Shown: positions 1 through 10,100 of the stretch, piece by piece | Numbering within the stretch: the first letter of the stretch is position 1 | How the letters are laid out: each line of letters begins with the position of its first letter | Assembly: GCA_050084985.1 (NCBI GenBank) | Contig: JBITNC010000001.1 | Coordinates: 105,834,001-105,898,000, forward strand | From: Nageia nagi | Taxonomy: Eukaryota > Pinophyta | Direction of reading: 5' to 3' | DNA: 64,000 nt | Made by a program: the position numbers and the translations under genes | The notes under the pieces: generated by a model | Database searches by the model: none | The model's input: only the letters and a program-made list of their open reading frames with translations | What the model was told of the DNA's origin: nothing

Positions 1-110
1 ATGATAATCTGATCATGGGAGCTGGACTCCTCTCACAAGCATGATAATCTGATCATGGGAGCTGGACTCCTCTCATAAGCATGATAGTCTGATCACTCGG
101 GTCTGTAAGC
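1..110. repeat. 40-bp tandem repeat, two full units plus a partial third
   Basis: Two near-identical 40-bp units start at 1 and 41 (both begin ATGATAATCTGATCATGGGA) and differ at one base. A third, diverged unit starts at 81. The array is cut by the window edge, so its true length is unknown. It lies about 300 bp upstream of the PMD gene TATA box and may belong to that promoter or to the 3' part of the LTR element. Confidence 0.85.
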
Positions 111-232
111 ACGAAACTTAAAGCAATATTCTCCTGGATATATCATTCGTCAAACATCTATGATGCACTCATGATACTCAATAAGCTGATTTTCCAGATA
201 AAGGAACGTGAACGATCCTTTCTTACTGACTT

Positions 233-271
233 AGAACGCCGGCGGTCTTCAACTAAGACCGCGGGCGGTCC
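233..271. repeat. Two copies of a 16-bp palindrome upstream of the PMD gene
   Basis: Copies at 233-248 and 256-271 fit the pattern GGACCGC-NN-GCGGTCC. The second has perfect 6-bp inner arms around GG. The same motif recurs in PMD intron 1, downstream of the PMD gene and inside the LTR at 4531-5386. Confidence 0.8.
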
Positions 272-412
272 TTTTCTTGATGATTTTTCAAAAACCATAA
301 AATCACGTCCCTACGAATCACCCCTGGATTCCAGATTGACGTCTAATTGCTGATCTACGTGCCCCAAACGCTCAAGTCGAAATTTACCTTGAAGTGTGTG
401 CCCTAACCTTTT

Positions 413-420
413 TATAAAAG
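413..420 (+). promoter_or_regulatory. TATA box of the PMD gene
   Basis: TATAAAAG is followed by a GC-rich stretch and a C/T-rich region around 430-460 where transcription could start. The box is about 150 bp upstream of the chosen ATG at 567, a normal plant promoter-to-start distance. The assignment is inferred from position and sequence only. Confidence 0.6.
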
Positions 421-566
421 GGGCCCCACCCCTCCTCATTTGTTCACCCTGTCATTTTCATAGCTGAGAGCACTCTAGAGGTTGAGAGACTGATTCGGAG
501 AGTTTTAGCCGGTGCTTTTTGTCACTCTCGCTAGATAATTCTTCCTGTATTGCTGTGTTGCACGCT

Positions 567-2841
567 ATGGCCCTACCAATCACACGCCGAGAGGGACACC
601 GAGCTGCCTTGGTAGCTGATTCTCCTGCCGGTCATCAGGTACACCACCTCTTCTACCCCTTTTTTTTTTTTATGCTATGTTTTTGTTTCTCTTCAAGTTT
701 TAACTGACTGTACACTGGTTTTCCCAATTTTGCCCCTAGGGTTTTACTGTTACATACCCTAGCTCTACATTTTTCTCTTTTTAGTCTGCTTTTCGAACTT
801 CCGGTGCCATGGCTGCCTTATTCTCACCCGTACAAACCTGCACCCCGAATTTTTATTCCCCTTTTTCGTGGAAACAGGACCGCTGGCGGTCCTTTCTGCC
901 CTAACTTGGACCGTGGGCGGTCCTTATCCTCTGACATAGACCGTGGGCGATCCTCTTTTTCATGTAGTATTTCTTTGCTATTTGTGTTTCACGTCTTAAT
1001 ACTGACTTGTCTTTCATTTTTCTTGCAGAACCGTGCATACCTTATGCGTCCCTCCGGCAAGAGTGCTGCCTTCACCACTGCCCAACAGTGGCCCCAAACT
1101 GACGCAGCCCGAAGTATTCTAGAGGATATTTCATTCAGCCACCTTGCATTTGCTGAATATGTGTTTCATGACCGCAACATGCTTACAGCTTTGATGGAGA
1201 GATGGGATCCGAATTCCAACACCTTTCATCTTCCCACTGGTGAGATTACAGTAACTTTAGAGGATATCTACAGGATCACTAGGCTTCCTATCAGGGGGAA
1301 ACTAGTGAGCATGATTCCTGTTCCGAGCTTGGAACAGGCAGAGGTGTGGGCTACATGGCTGACAGGATCAGACGAGGTGAATCACAGGAAGAGGGGTGTG
1401 TCACTAGTGAGACATGTGCCAGAGGATCCTCCAGCACGGGGTGACCTGCGGATGAGGCTCCTCATTGCCTGCCTTCTAGATGCTATTGTCTATCCAGACA
1501 AGAGCAGTGAGACTTTCCCAGTGGGTATGATTCCCATTATTCAGGACATGGTTATTCACAGACAACGATATGCATGGTGCCCCGCAATACTGGCACAACT
1601 TTATCATGATCTCCACGGCTTCGCAGAGGTGGAGAGGAAGGGGAGACAGGTGGCTCACTCTATGATCCTACAGGTGTGGGCCTATGAGCACATCACTATT
1701 TCTAGACCGACTATACTGCCCCTAGACCAGCCGGATGATGCCCCTACCTGGCAAAGGTGGGCGACGACCGAGGTACCAGACTTCCCTAACACAGACCTAG
1801 AGGGATGGCGTGTGCGACTTGACTTACTACAGGAGGTGCAGATCTACTGGCGTCCTTATCGGGGAGGTGTACCAGAGTGGGAGGAAGACATAGAGGAGAT
1901 GACATGGGTGAGACACCCTACCTATCTACAGGCACGGAGGGCACTAGTGGAGCCATACAGGCCAGAGCGGGTACTCCGCCAATTCGGCCTCCAGCAGGGT
2001 ATACCGAATGACTGCAGGATAGTAGTGCGCTACTACCGTAGCAGGCACCTCCCAGAGGATTATGAGCCAGTACCTGACTGGGATTCAGGTTGGGAGTCCC
2101 CCAGCGAGGACTCTGACTATGAGGTAGATGATGACCTAGACGGACCTGACCACACAGAGGATTACCTAGACTGGTGGAGTACACGCCGTCCTCACCACAT
2201 AGGCATACATGCTACTGACATAGGTGGCGATGCATGTGAGGACGAGGACACGGAAGACACAGAGACCGGATGGGACACTCCTTTCACCATGGGAGGATGG
2301 GGAGGAGAGGATAGCTCTACATATGCTCGTGACACATCTCTAGATGCAGGACATGACGACAATGAGGAGTCTGATCCGGACCAGGACGAATATGAACCAG
2401 AATACAAGATAGAATCGGACTGGGAGGATGAAGCCTACGATGAAGATGATGATGGTAAACTACTTTCTCTTTTACTTTGCTTTTGACTTTCAGTTTTTCA
2501 CAATACACAAGGAACTAATCATGATATATTAATGTTACGTCACAGATACTGTGTTTGAGATTGCTAGGCTGCATGGCCAAATCGATCAAAAGGATGAGGA
2601 GATCAGAGAACTACAGGGCCATCTACGGTTTGGAGGAGGAGACTATGCCGGTATCTATCAAGACTTACAGGCGGCTAACAAAGAAATCAAGGTCCTCTAC
2701 GAGCAGCTTCGCCAGGCCGAGAGACAGATCGGCGAGGAGAAGGCCCGCGCAGAGAAATACAAGGCACGATGCGGGGGTGGCACTTCTAGCAGGGCTACTA
2801 GCTCTAGTGTAGGGGGTGGGGGGTCTAGCAGGAGACTCTAA
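567..2841 (+). CDS. Plant mobile domain (PMD) protein, three exons, intact, antisense to an LTR-element gag
   Basis: Proposed exons are 567-638, 1029-2454 and 2546-2841. Both introns are GT-AG (639-1028 and 2455-2545). The spliced frame is 598 codons including the stop and is open throughout. Exon 1 (24 codons, MALPITRREG...) joins exon 2 in phase 0; exon 2 leaves a single G that pairs with AT of exon 3. Residues about 50-370 match the PMD family (PF10536): ALMERWDPNSNTFHLPTGEI followed by TLEDIYRITRLPI is the family's hallmark block. Residues about 374-499 are very acidic (runs of D/E). The last exon is a predicted coiled coil (KDEEIRELQG..., QAERQIGEEKARAEKY) with a Gly/Ser tail. PMD proteins occur in transposable elements and in host silencing factors such as MAIN/MAIL1. 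The gene converges on the gag gene at 4439-3222 and is probably carried by the same element. An unspliced start at ATG804 is possible but adds non-PMD residues. Confidence 0.85.
639..1028 (+). other. Intron 1 of the PMD gene, carrying three palindromes
   Basis: The donor is CAG|GTACAC and the acceptor TTCTTGCAG|AAC, preceded by a T-rich tract. The intron holds palindromes at 877-892 (GGACCGC-TG-GCGGTCC, perfect 7-bp arms), 908-923 and 938-953. They are spaced about 31 and 30 bp start to start, roughly three helical turns. Confidence 0.75.
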
Positions 2842-3071
2842 ATCATTTCTATGTAATCTCATCATTGTAAACAAAGACATTTTGAGCATGATATATATAA
2901 AACACATATTTTGGTACCTGATTTGTTCTTTATGCATGTACTTGTGATGTTTGAATTTGGTGTTCCGTGATCCTTGAGAACGAGCACCAACGATATGACG
3001 TGAAATTCTGATCCTTCATGTTACGAACATATTCGGCATCTTTCACTTTCCCCTATTTTTCCTCTAAAAGA

Positions 3072-3117
3072 GGACCACCGGCGGTCCTATTATCACAAAA
3101 TACAACGCCGACGCTCC
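3072..3117. repeat. Two palindrome copies between the PMD and gag genes
   Basis: 3072-3087 (GGACCAC-CG-GCGGTCC) and 3102-3117 (diverged) are again about 30 bp apart. They lie in the roughly 380-bp spacer between the convergent PMD stop (2841) and gag stop (3222). The spacer also has a T15 run and (TA)n at about 3189-3215, and no further gene. Confidence 0.75.
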
Positions 3118-3221
3118 TGTTATAACGTCATAAATCTTCCCAAATCTCATGACGTCCGTTAATTCCCTGCGTGTTTCTCTCCCTCTTCTTTTTTTTTTTT
3201 TTTATATATATATATTTTGAT

Positions 3222-4439
3222 CTACCAAATAATGCCTCCAGGGGGCCTAGAGCTCCCTTCGGTGTCAACCTTGCAAGCATCTTCAAGAAAGATCATATTG
3301 ATGTGCTGTTCTTCTCCTGTATTTTCAACCCTTTCTGGACATACATAGCATCCGTCTTCTATAAGCTTCTGGATTCTATCTCTAAGGTTCCCACATCCAT
3401 TAGTGGCATGCCCTTTAGCCTGATGATATTCACAATACCTGTCTTCCTTATACCAATGGGGTTTTTCTGCCGTCGGATCTTCCTCACGCTTTGGTAAAGG
3501 TTGTAATAACCCTTTTTCCACAAGGTCTTTTAAGATGTGTCTTGGGGGTATGGGGAATCTCACATATCTCTTTTCCTTTGTCTCACTTGTCTTTTCAGCT
3601 ACATGGACAGCTTTCTCTTTCTTTGGCGATTGTGGTCTCTTGTCCTTTGCTTTTGTCTTTTCATTGTTACCATACTTTACATGCCCTAGCTTCACAAGGA
3701 CTTTTTCTTTCTCTAACAACTTATATGTCATATCGGAGAATGTGAGATGTGTATAATCAATAACATGTGATTGTAGGGGCAATATAACAGCTTCTTTAAA
3801 AATATTATTTACCTCCTTTTCTGTTAACTTGGTCTTTATCTGCTGCCATATCTTTTTAAACCTTACAACGAATTTATCCAATTGCTCATTACTGTCCTGT
3901 TTAATAGCACATAAATCTGATAGCATAACCTCCTTCTTGATGTTATGCTTATATTGCTCCAGAAACAAGTCACTGAATTCTGCAAATGATGTAATGGACC
4001 CTTCAGGTAAGCCATAGAACCATTCTCGCGCATCTCCTTCCAAGCTCTGAGGGAAGAATTTAGCCTGCAACCTTTGGTCTGTACCAATTGTGAGTTCACA
4101 TTCATCCTGAAATCCTTGTATATGTCTCCTTGGATCTCCTCCACCATTAAACTTATTGAACTTTGGCTTAATATAGTCGGCTGGGGGCATATGCCTACGA
4201 ATGACATCACATAAAGGACTACCAAATTCGAAAGACTCGCTAGGCGGAGCTGATCTCCTTGTCAATCTATCTATCTGCCTCTGCATACCTTCCATTGTGG
4301 CCTGAACATTACTATTGTCACCCTCAGCACTATGTTGCCTTCCTCCGGATCCCTCCGGATCGTCATGTCTGATTTCTACCAATAGTTCATCCAAATCCCT
4401 TTTTGAAAGACTACGCAAGAATAACTTGAGCTGTTCCAT
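3222..4439 (-). CDS. gag: Ty3/Gypsy-type retrotransposon Gag, intact
   Basis: A 405-residue open frame starts at the first in-frame ATG (4439; MEQLKLFLRSL). Gag coats element RNA and forms the virus-like particle. The middle matches the Retrotrans_gag domain: FNGGGDPRRHIQGFQDE, then AREWFYGLPEGSI and FSDLFLEQYKHNI. A zinc knuckle of the CX2HX4HX4C form used by Tat/Athila-like elements is seen near the C-terminus (YCEYHQAKGHATNGC), followed by the usual LRDRIQKLIEDG. The ATG is about 90 bp downstream (minus direction) of the primer-binding site and 5' LTR. No protease, reverse transcriptase or integrase follows; the next gene is the PMD gene on the other strand. The frame has no stops or frameshifts, unlike every other retroelement in the window. 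Confidence 0.9.
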   Translation of the reverse strand: MEQLKLFLRSLSKRDLDELLVEIRHDDPEGSGGRQHSAEGDNSNVQATMEGMQRQIDRLTRRSAPPSESFEFGSPLCDVIRRHMPPADYIKPKFNKFNGGGDPRRHIQGFQDECELTIGTDQRLQAKFFPQSLEGDAREWFYGLPEGSITSFAEFSDLFLEQYKHNIKKEVMLSDLCAIKQDSNEQLDKFVVRFKKIWQQIKTKLTEKEVNNIFKEAVILPLQSHVIDYTHLTFSDMTYKLLEKEKVLVKLGHVKYGNNEKTKAKDKRPQSPKKEKAVHVAEKTSETKEKRYVRFPIPPRHILKDLVEKGLLQPLPKREEDPTAEKPHWYKEDRYCEYHQAKGHATNGCGNLRDRIQKLIEDGCYVCPERVENTGEEQHINMIFLEDACKVDTEGSSRPPGGIIW

Positions 4440-4515
4440 AACTAAGACACTCACAAAATAGATGTTAATCTGAACTAAAACCTTTAGGGTTTTAGTGTAA
4501 TGATGTGTAGTTCAC

Positions 4516-4528
4516 GTCGGGTTCACCA
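4516..4528 (-). promoter_or_regulatory. Primer-binding site of the gag/PMD LTR element
   Basis: Read on the minus strand, TGGTGAACCCGAC begins two bases inside the LTR end, the canonical place for a site complementary to a tRNA 3' CCA end. I do not assign the tRNA. Confidence 0.7.
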
Positions 4529-4803
4529 AATGTTTACAAATAAAAATTGAGAATGCAAATAAGTAAATAGGGGGTTATCTACAAACTCAATATTATCTGT
4601 ATTCTAGCTACGGATAGCAATTTATTCTAGATAACAATGAACAACATATAACTATTCAGAGGTGTAAATGTAACCAACCAAGACCGTGATTTGTGTACTT
4701 ACCTCACGAAACGTACCTGACAACGGAAGACGTAGATATTAGCGATGTACTGATGATAAGCTACCTTTCCAACAGCGTCACAACCTGCAATGATGCCAAA
4801 AGA

Positions 4804-4880
4804 GGACCGCAGGCGGTCCGTTTCAGTAATATAAGAGCGCCGGCGGTGTTCTTCCGTTCACAAAGGAGCGCCGACGGCCT
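4804..4880. repeat. Three palindrome copies inside the LTR
   Basis: 4804-4819 is GGACCGC-AG-GCGGTCC with perfect 7-bp arms; 4834-4849 and 4865-4880 are variants. Spacing is again 30-31 bp start to start, the same as in PMD intron 1. The matching region of the solo LTR (about 14690-14765) has lost them through mostly C/T and G/A changes. Confidence 0.8.
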
Positions 4881-5109
4881 TATCTTGATAGCTTTGACCT
4901 CTCAGTTAGGTCCAGTTCTTCAGTATAGATATCTCAGATAGCAGTATAATATCAGAATTGATCGCAGATGTCAGGATAGCTCGTGCAAGGAAGCACACAA
5001 ACCACAGCCTTGTAGGCGGTACCAAGAGATACCTTAAGGGGTAGCCACTTACAAGACCATACGCGGGATCATGTGTATCCTTGTTGTTGTGGACTTACTA
5101 TTAGATCCC

Positions 5110-5120
5110 TTATTTATATA
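5110..5120 (-). promoter_or_regulatory. Possible LTR TATA box
   Basis: On the minus strand this reads TATATAAATAA, about 265 bp into the LTR from its outer end, a plausible U3 promoter position. The call rests on sequence alone. Confidence 0.4.
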
Positions 5121-5386
5121 GATATAGGTAATACCGCCCATAGGTCGACGTGCATCCACATAAATAAGGTTAATTCACAAGATTTAAGATAAATACATCA
5201 ATAAACAAGATGATTCACACAATACTCAAGATATACCATGCAATATTCAAGATAACCCATGCAATATTCCCATTCAAGCCAAACATTGATATTATCACTT
5301 TTATCCATTCAAGACATATAGTTAAGCCAAGCATATTTCATTAATTTATTGATTTAAAAACATAAAATCATTTTTATGTGTTAACA

Positions 5387-7180
5387 GGAGGGTTAGAAAT
5401 TGCACTCATTAGTATTTTATTTTGATTAAATGCATAATCATGAGACCTTTTAAAATTATCATCAATGAGCTAAAGGCCATTACCAACCATTGATTCTTAT
5501 TCTCTCATATTCTCATCGATAAAATATAATGCATCTTAGAGCCAAATTTGAAGATGAATATCGGGTTCATAAGTTAGAAGTAGTTACTTTCTTCCAAATG
5601 ATTATAAAAAAGGTGACTATACTTGGATTCTATCACCAAGATAGTTCTCAACAGTATTCCTAGAGCCCCATTGCACTAAGGGTACCACTTTAAGTACCAA
5701 GTCATTACTTAGCTATAGATTTCTTATTGGATTACTAGCCTACCTTGCTTAAACACTTGATTAGACAAAACAATTTAGGAAAATTAACAAAGATTAATTT
5801 ATACAATTCATACCACTCATATAAAAAGATTAATTTAATATACCAATAAAGATAAAAAAATATAATCACACCAAAAAGGTGAGTATGCATGTAGGTTGCT
5901 TGTGCATATAATTATTTTCTTGCAAACATAAATCCAAAAGATAAAAATAGAATTTTTGTGTTTGATGTTTACTTTCTTTTTCTTATAGTATGGTAGAAAA
6001 GAAAAGAAAAAACTAAAAATACAAACAAACAAAAACCAAAAGAAAATGGTTAATACTTGTTCTCAAATGGCTCATCAAAAATAAGAACTAAACAACAAAA
6101 ACTATTCAAAAGAACGAAGAAGTCATGGGTCTAGTAGGAACAATTCAAGAAGAGAAACTCCTCAAGAAACAAATACAAGCTATCTAAATCCTATTTATAA
6201 TGACTAGGATATATTTAGAAAATGTCTAACAAAACTAAGAATCCCTCATTCTCCTCATTCCCATAGTCTTACTCTAAATCTAGATTATTTATCGAAAGAT
6301 ACATAACAAGTTGATGGTGTGGAAGAGATTATATGAAGAAATATACCCCCTTCATAAACACATTCAGCTAATATCATACTCCAAAGAGGCCCTTTAAGAC
6401 CTAAAGATGATCATGTCACACGATATCTAACAAATGGACATTTAGTGCAATCATATCTAAGAAGAGATGATTATACTCCTTCCACTATCTCTAGGAAAAT
6501 GGAAGAATTTGATGATCAAATCTCCATACACATAGCTATCCCTATTCCAAAATCAAGATATCATTCTAGAGTTAATAATAATCTTTATTACATTTTAAAA
6601 TCAAACACACTAACTCTTTTGTCAAGCCATAGAACCCCTAGACAAGGATTTGAAGTGAGAAATAGCCTTGATCTAATAAGGTTTAAATTATAAGGAATAC
6701 CTCCCTATGCACATAGGAAAGAGAATCCACATAAAAAAAATAAACAACACTAACCACAACAACATATAGGATTTTCTCAACAAACATGATTGCAAACACA
6801 ACTTGTGCTCAATGTACATTAAAATAGGCTACAACAAGATAATCTAATAAAAAAAATGTTCAAGTCTAACCTGGACCTAATAAAATGATGGGGAAGGATA
6901 AAAAATAACAAAATAGAGCATGATCCCTATCTCCCCAAGTACATGGAGTGTATAAATATCAAGACCCTTACCTAGATAAGAGAAAAAAGGCTTCACTCAA
7001 AAAATGACAAGATGAGATACAAAGCTATCATTTACCTCCACTTAGAAATAAGGGTTAATCATATTACTCTCCTACACCATTACATCAACAACAAATGAAA
7101 CAACAACTAGGTCCATACCAACTTCCACCACCTTCTCCACCATATGATGGAGTTTACTATGATGCCCAAACACTTTTGAA
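5387..7180. other. No gene recognised
   Basis: AT-rich sequence between the outer end of the LTR at 5386 and the first recognisable Gypsy gag. Short open stretches such as 6445-6693 show no family signature. It may be the leader or LTR of the decayed Gypsy element that follows, but I see no LTR pair or primer site. Confidence 0.5.
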
Positions 7181-10100
7181 GAAAGATATGAATCATTCCC
7201 AAGCTATGAAGGAAAAGTGGATCATATAAATGATGGATATCCCATGTATTAAATCCAACTAGAAAAAAATGATGATCTTCATAAAATATTTATGGAAATT
7301 GAGAAGGAGTTGCATTTGCAAAGTAAACAAAAGGTGTCATATGAAATGATTTGCAATGTGCCAATTCATCCAAGTGTTCCCAAAAAGGAAATTCCTTTCA
7401 AATTTGAAATTCTAAAAATTGATCCATTCAAGGGAAAGGAAGATCTTAAAGAAAATCTTAGATGATTTAAGTATTCAAGTTATGTTATTGCTAATGATGA
7501 TGCATTAATGTTACGTATCTTTCCTATGATGCTAGACAAGAAATAGATTGGTACAATAACTTAATAGAATATAGTATTTGTTCATATGCAAAGTTGGAAA
7601 TTCAAATCATAGAGTATTTTAGGATAAATATCAAATATAAAACCTCTATTACTAATATTATGAGATTACAATAATTCTAAGATGAATCAGTTATTGATTT
7701 CATCTCAAGATGGAGGTTAATACTAACAAGCATTCCCTACATTCTACCTTAATAAGAATAAATGAAAATGTCTAGCCAAATTTGTTTAAGGCCTATCGCT
7801 AGTACCTTATTAATCTAATAACATAAGACCTTTGAAGAACTATCTCTCAAGCTATCATAATTGAAAATGACAAAATCTAGGATGGTGAGATAAAAGGTAA
7901 GAAAAAGGAACCTTATGTTAAAAATAAAAATCAAATGAAATAAATAAGTAAATCATCATCGATAAACAAAGTTTCTATCACCAAAGAAGTAGAACCAAAT
8001 CCTCCACAAACTAAGAAAAAAGAATTTATACCACTAAGAAAATTCACACCTTTGTCAAAGTCTCTCTATGATATTTTGAAGAAACTTTATGATCATCAAG
8101 TAATTACATTAACAAAGATAAGACTTAAACATTCAAATGCTAAAAATAGTAGATGGTATAATGAAAATGAATATTTTCATTGTTATTTTCAAAAAGGTTA
8201 TGATACAAATAAGTGTAAGACTTTACAACATAAAATCCAAAACTTGATTGATAAAGGAAAATTGTAAGTCGATAATCCCTTAGTTTTTCCTAATCAAAAT
8301 TTGGTGATTTATCAAAATCCTCTTCCTCAATATCAAGCTAATAACATTTCATTACATATCCTTGAGAATCAAGTAATACATAACTAAAATTATAATAACT
8401 CAACATTTGTAGCGATGGTAAACATTGCCACAAAAGCTCAAAGGGTATAAGGAAGGCAAAACAATATTCTAGAAAATCAAACAAATGAGGTTATTATGCA
8501 ACCCAATATACCAAGAGCTCAACCCCTTAAGGTTTCAATGAAAGGAGCCTTACATTAGCAATTGAAGAATTTGCAAGTGAAAATGTCTTTATTTGAGTTA
8601 CTACAACAATATAAGAATCATAAAGATGTGATGAACCAATTATTACAAATAATTGATTTGGAAATAAATGATCTTAAAAGCTTTATATCTTTTGTAGGAA
8701 ATATTAAAATAATTCAAAAAACTACTATTATTTTCTATAGTCATGAAGTTAAACAATTGAAAGAAATGCATGGTCAAGATCCTCCCTTACATATCATAGC
8801 TAAAGTGGATGGAAAGAATTTTAAAGGAATATTAATTGATGAAGGTTCATCAATAAAAATTATTTCAACAAATGTGTATAAGAATCCAAATATTCTATTC
8901 TCACATATTTATGCACTGACCTTGCAATTAAAAGAGTTCAATGATGCTTTATGTTCAACAATGGGATCCATTTCATTGCCTATTACCATAGGGTCTAAAA
9001 CAATGCAAATATTATTGCAAGTAATTGAAAGAAACATAACTTAGTATAATATTCTTTTAGGAAGACCTTGGATTAGAGATATGTAGTGCATTCCATCAAT
9101 ACATCATAATTATTTAAAGTATATTCACAAAGGCATAGTGCATCATGTACCTGGAGATGAAAATCCATATTCACATTGTAATAATACATATTTATCAAAA
9201 GAAGTGGCTTTACCATCCACTCATTATCTTATAATACCCATATTACTAGAAAAATCATCGATTGCAAGAGTGGGTAAAAATAATCCTTATTTGAATTCTT
9301 TTAAATAAGAACATGTTATCAATCAAGAATTATCCAACACTCAAAATATCATTGATTATTTAATACTGAAAATAGAATGAATGCTTCATGAAATACATGC
9401 ATGGAAGGAAAGAGCACAAATGTTAGATGAGTTAAGTAAAACTCTTTCATCAAAAATGTCTTCTCCCATGGATACATCAGTAAAAAGTGATGATTATCCA
9501 AGAAAAGATAAGTCATCAAACATTTATCTTGTGATCATAAAATTGATAGATTATGGTATAGGGGAATTTGGTATTGATGATGTTATTTTTAATATTCCTT
9601 TTGCTCAAGGATTAAGAATACCAAAAGAATCTCCCAATGTAGTGGGAAAATTGGTGCCATTAGGGAAAGTTCCTAATCAAACACTCTTGATTTATAAAGG
9701 TCCTATAGAACCACCTATCCTTCCTTTACCCCAACCCCATGAGGGTATTTTTTTGTTATTCATTAGAATATTTATCACCTTATGTAAGATCATTTTTTCA
9801 AAGATATTTTGATAGATGTTAATGGAAAGAAAAAGGTTTAGAAAAATATGAACAAGGACCTATATATACAATCGATATTTATTACTAATTACCCATCGAT
9901 AAAATAAGATTGGGATATAGAGGTAAGAATTGAAAAGAATCTGGTTGCAAAATAGTTGATCTTGAACTAGAAATGCTAAAATATGAAAAGTCGTGTGAAA
10001 ATTCTAAAGGGGTAACAAGTCAAGATAATGTGGAATATGAAACATTATCTTAAGAAAGGTTGTTTCCTATTGTTGTATCAAGTAATATATGATGAAATCA

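Larger units (their letters stand above)
4531..5386 (-). mobile_element. 5' LTR of the gag/PMD element (856 bp)
   Basis: The boundaries are TG at 4531 and CA at 5386, with short terminal inverted repeats (TGTT...AACA). A separate copy of the same LTR at 14413-15267, with clean target-site duplications, confirms both ends. It contains three palindrome copies (4804-4819, 4834-4849, 4865-4880) and a TATA-like element on the minus strand. Immediately inside lie the primer-binding site and gag. The partner 3' LTR must be left of the window, so its target-site duplication cannot be checked. Confidence 0.85.

Noticed and set aside
804-1028. ATG804 as the start of an unspliced 560-residue PMD protein
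   Set aside because: The first 75 residues are not PMD-like and contain the palindromes. A GT-AG intron joining ATG567 in phase fits better, though RNA evidence is needed.
1476-2508. Minus-strand open frames over the PMD gene
   Set aside because: Shadows of the coding strand; no independent signature.
3171-3756. Plus-strand open frames over the gag gene
   Set aside because: They are antisense shadows of the intact minus-strand gag frame.
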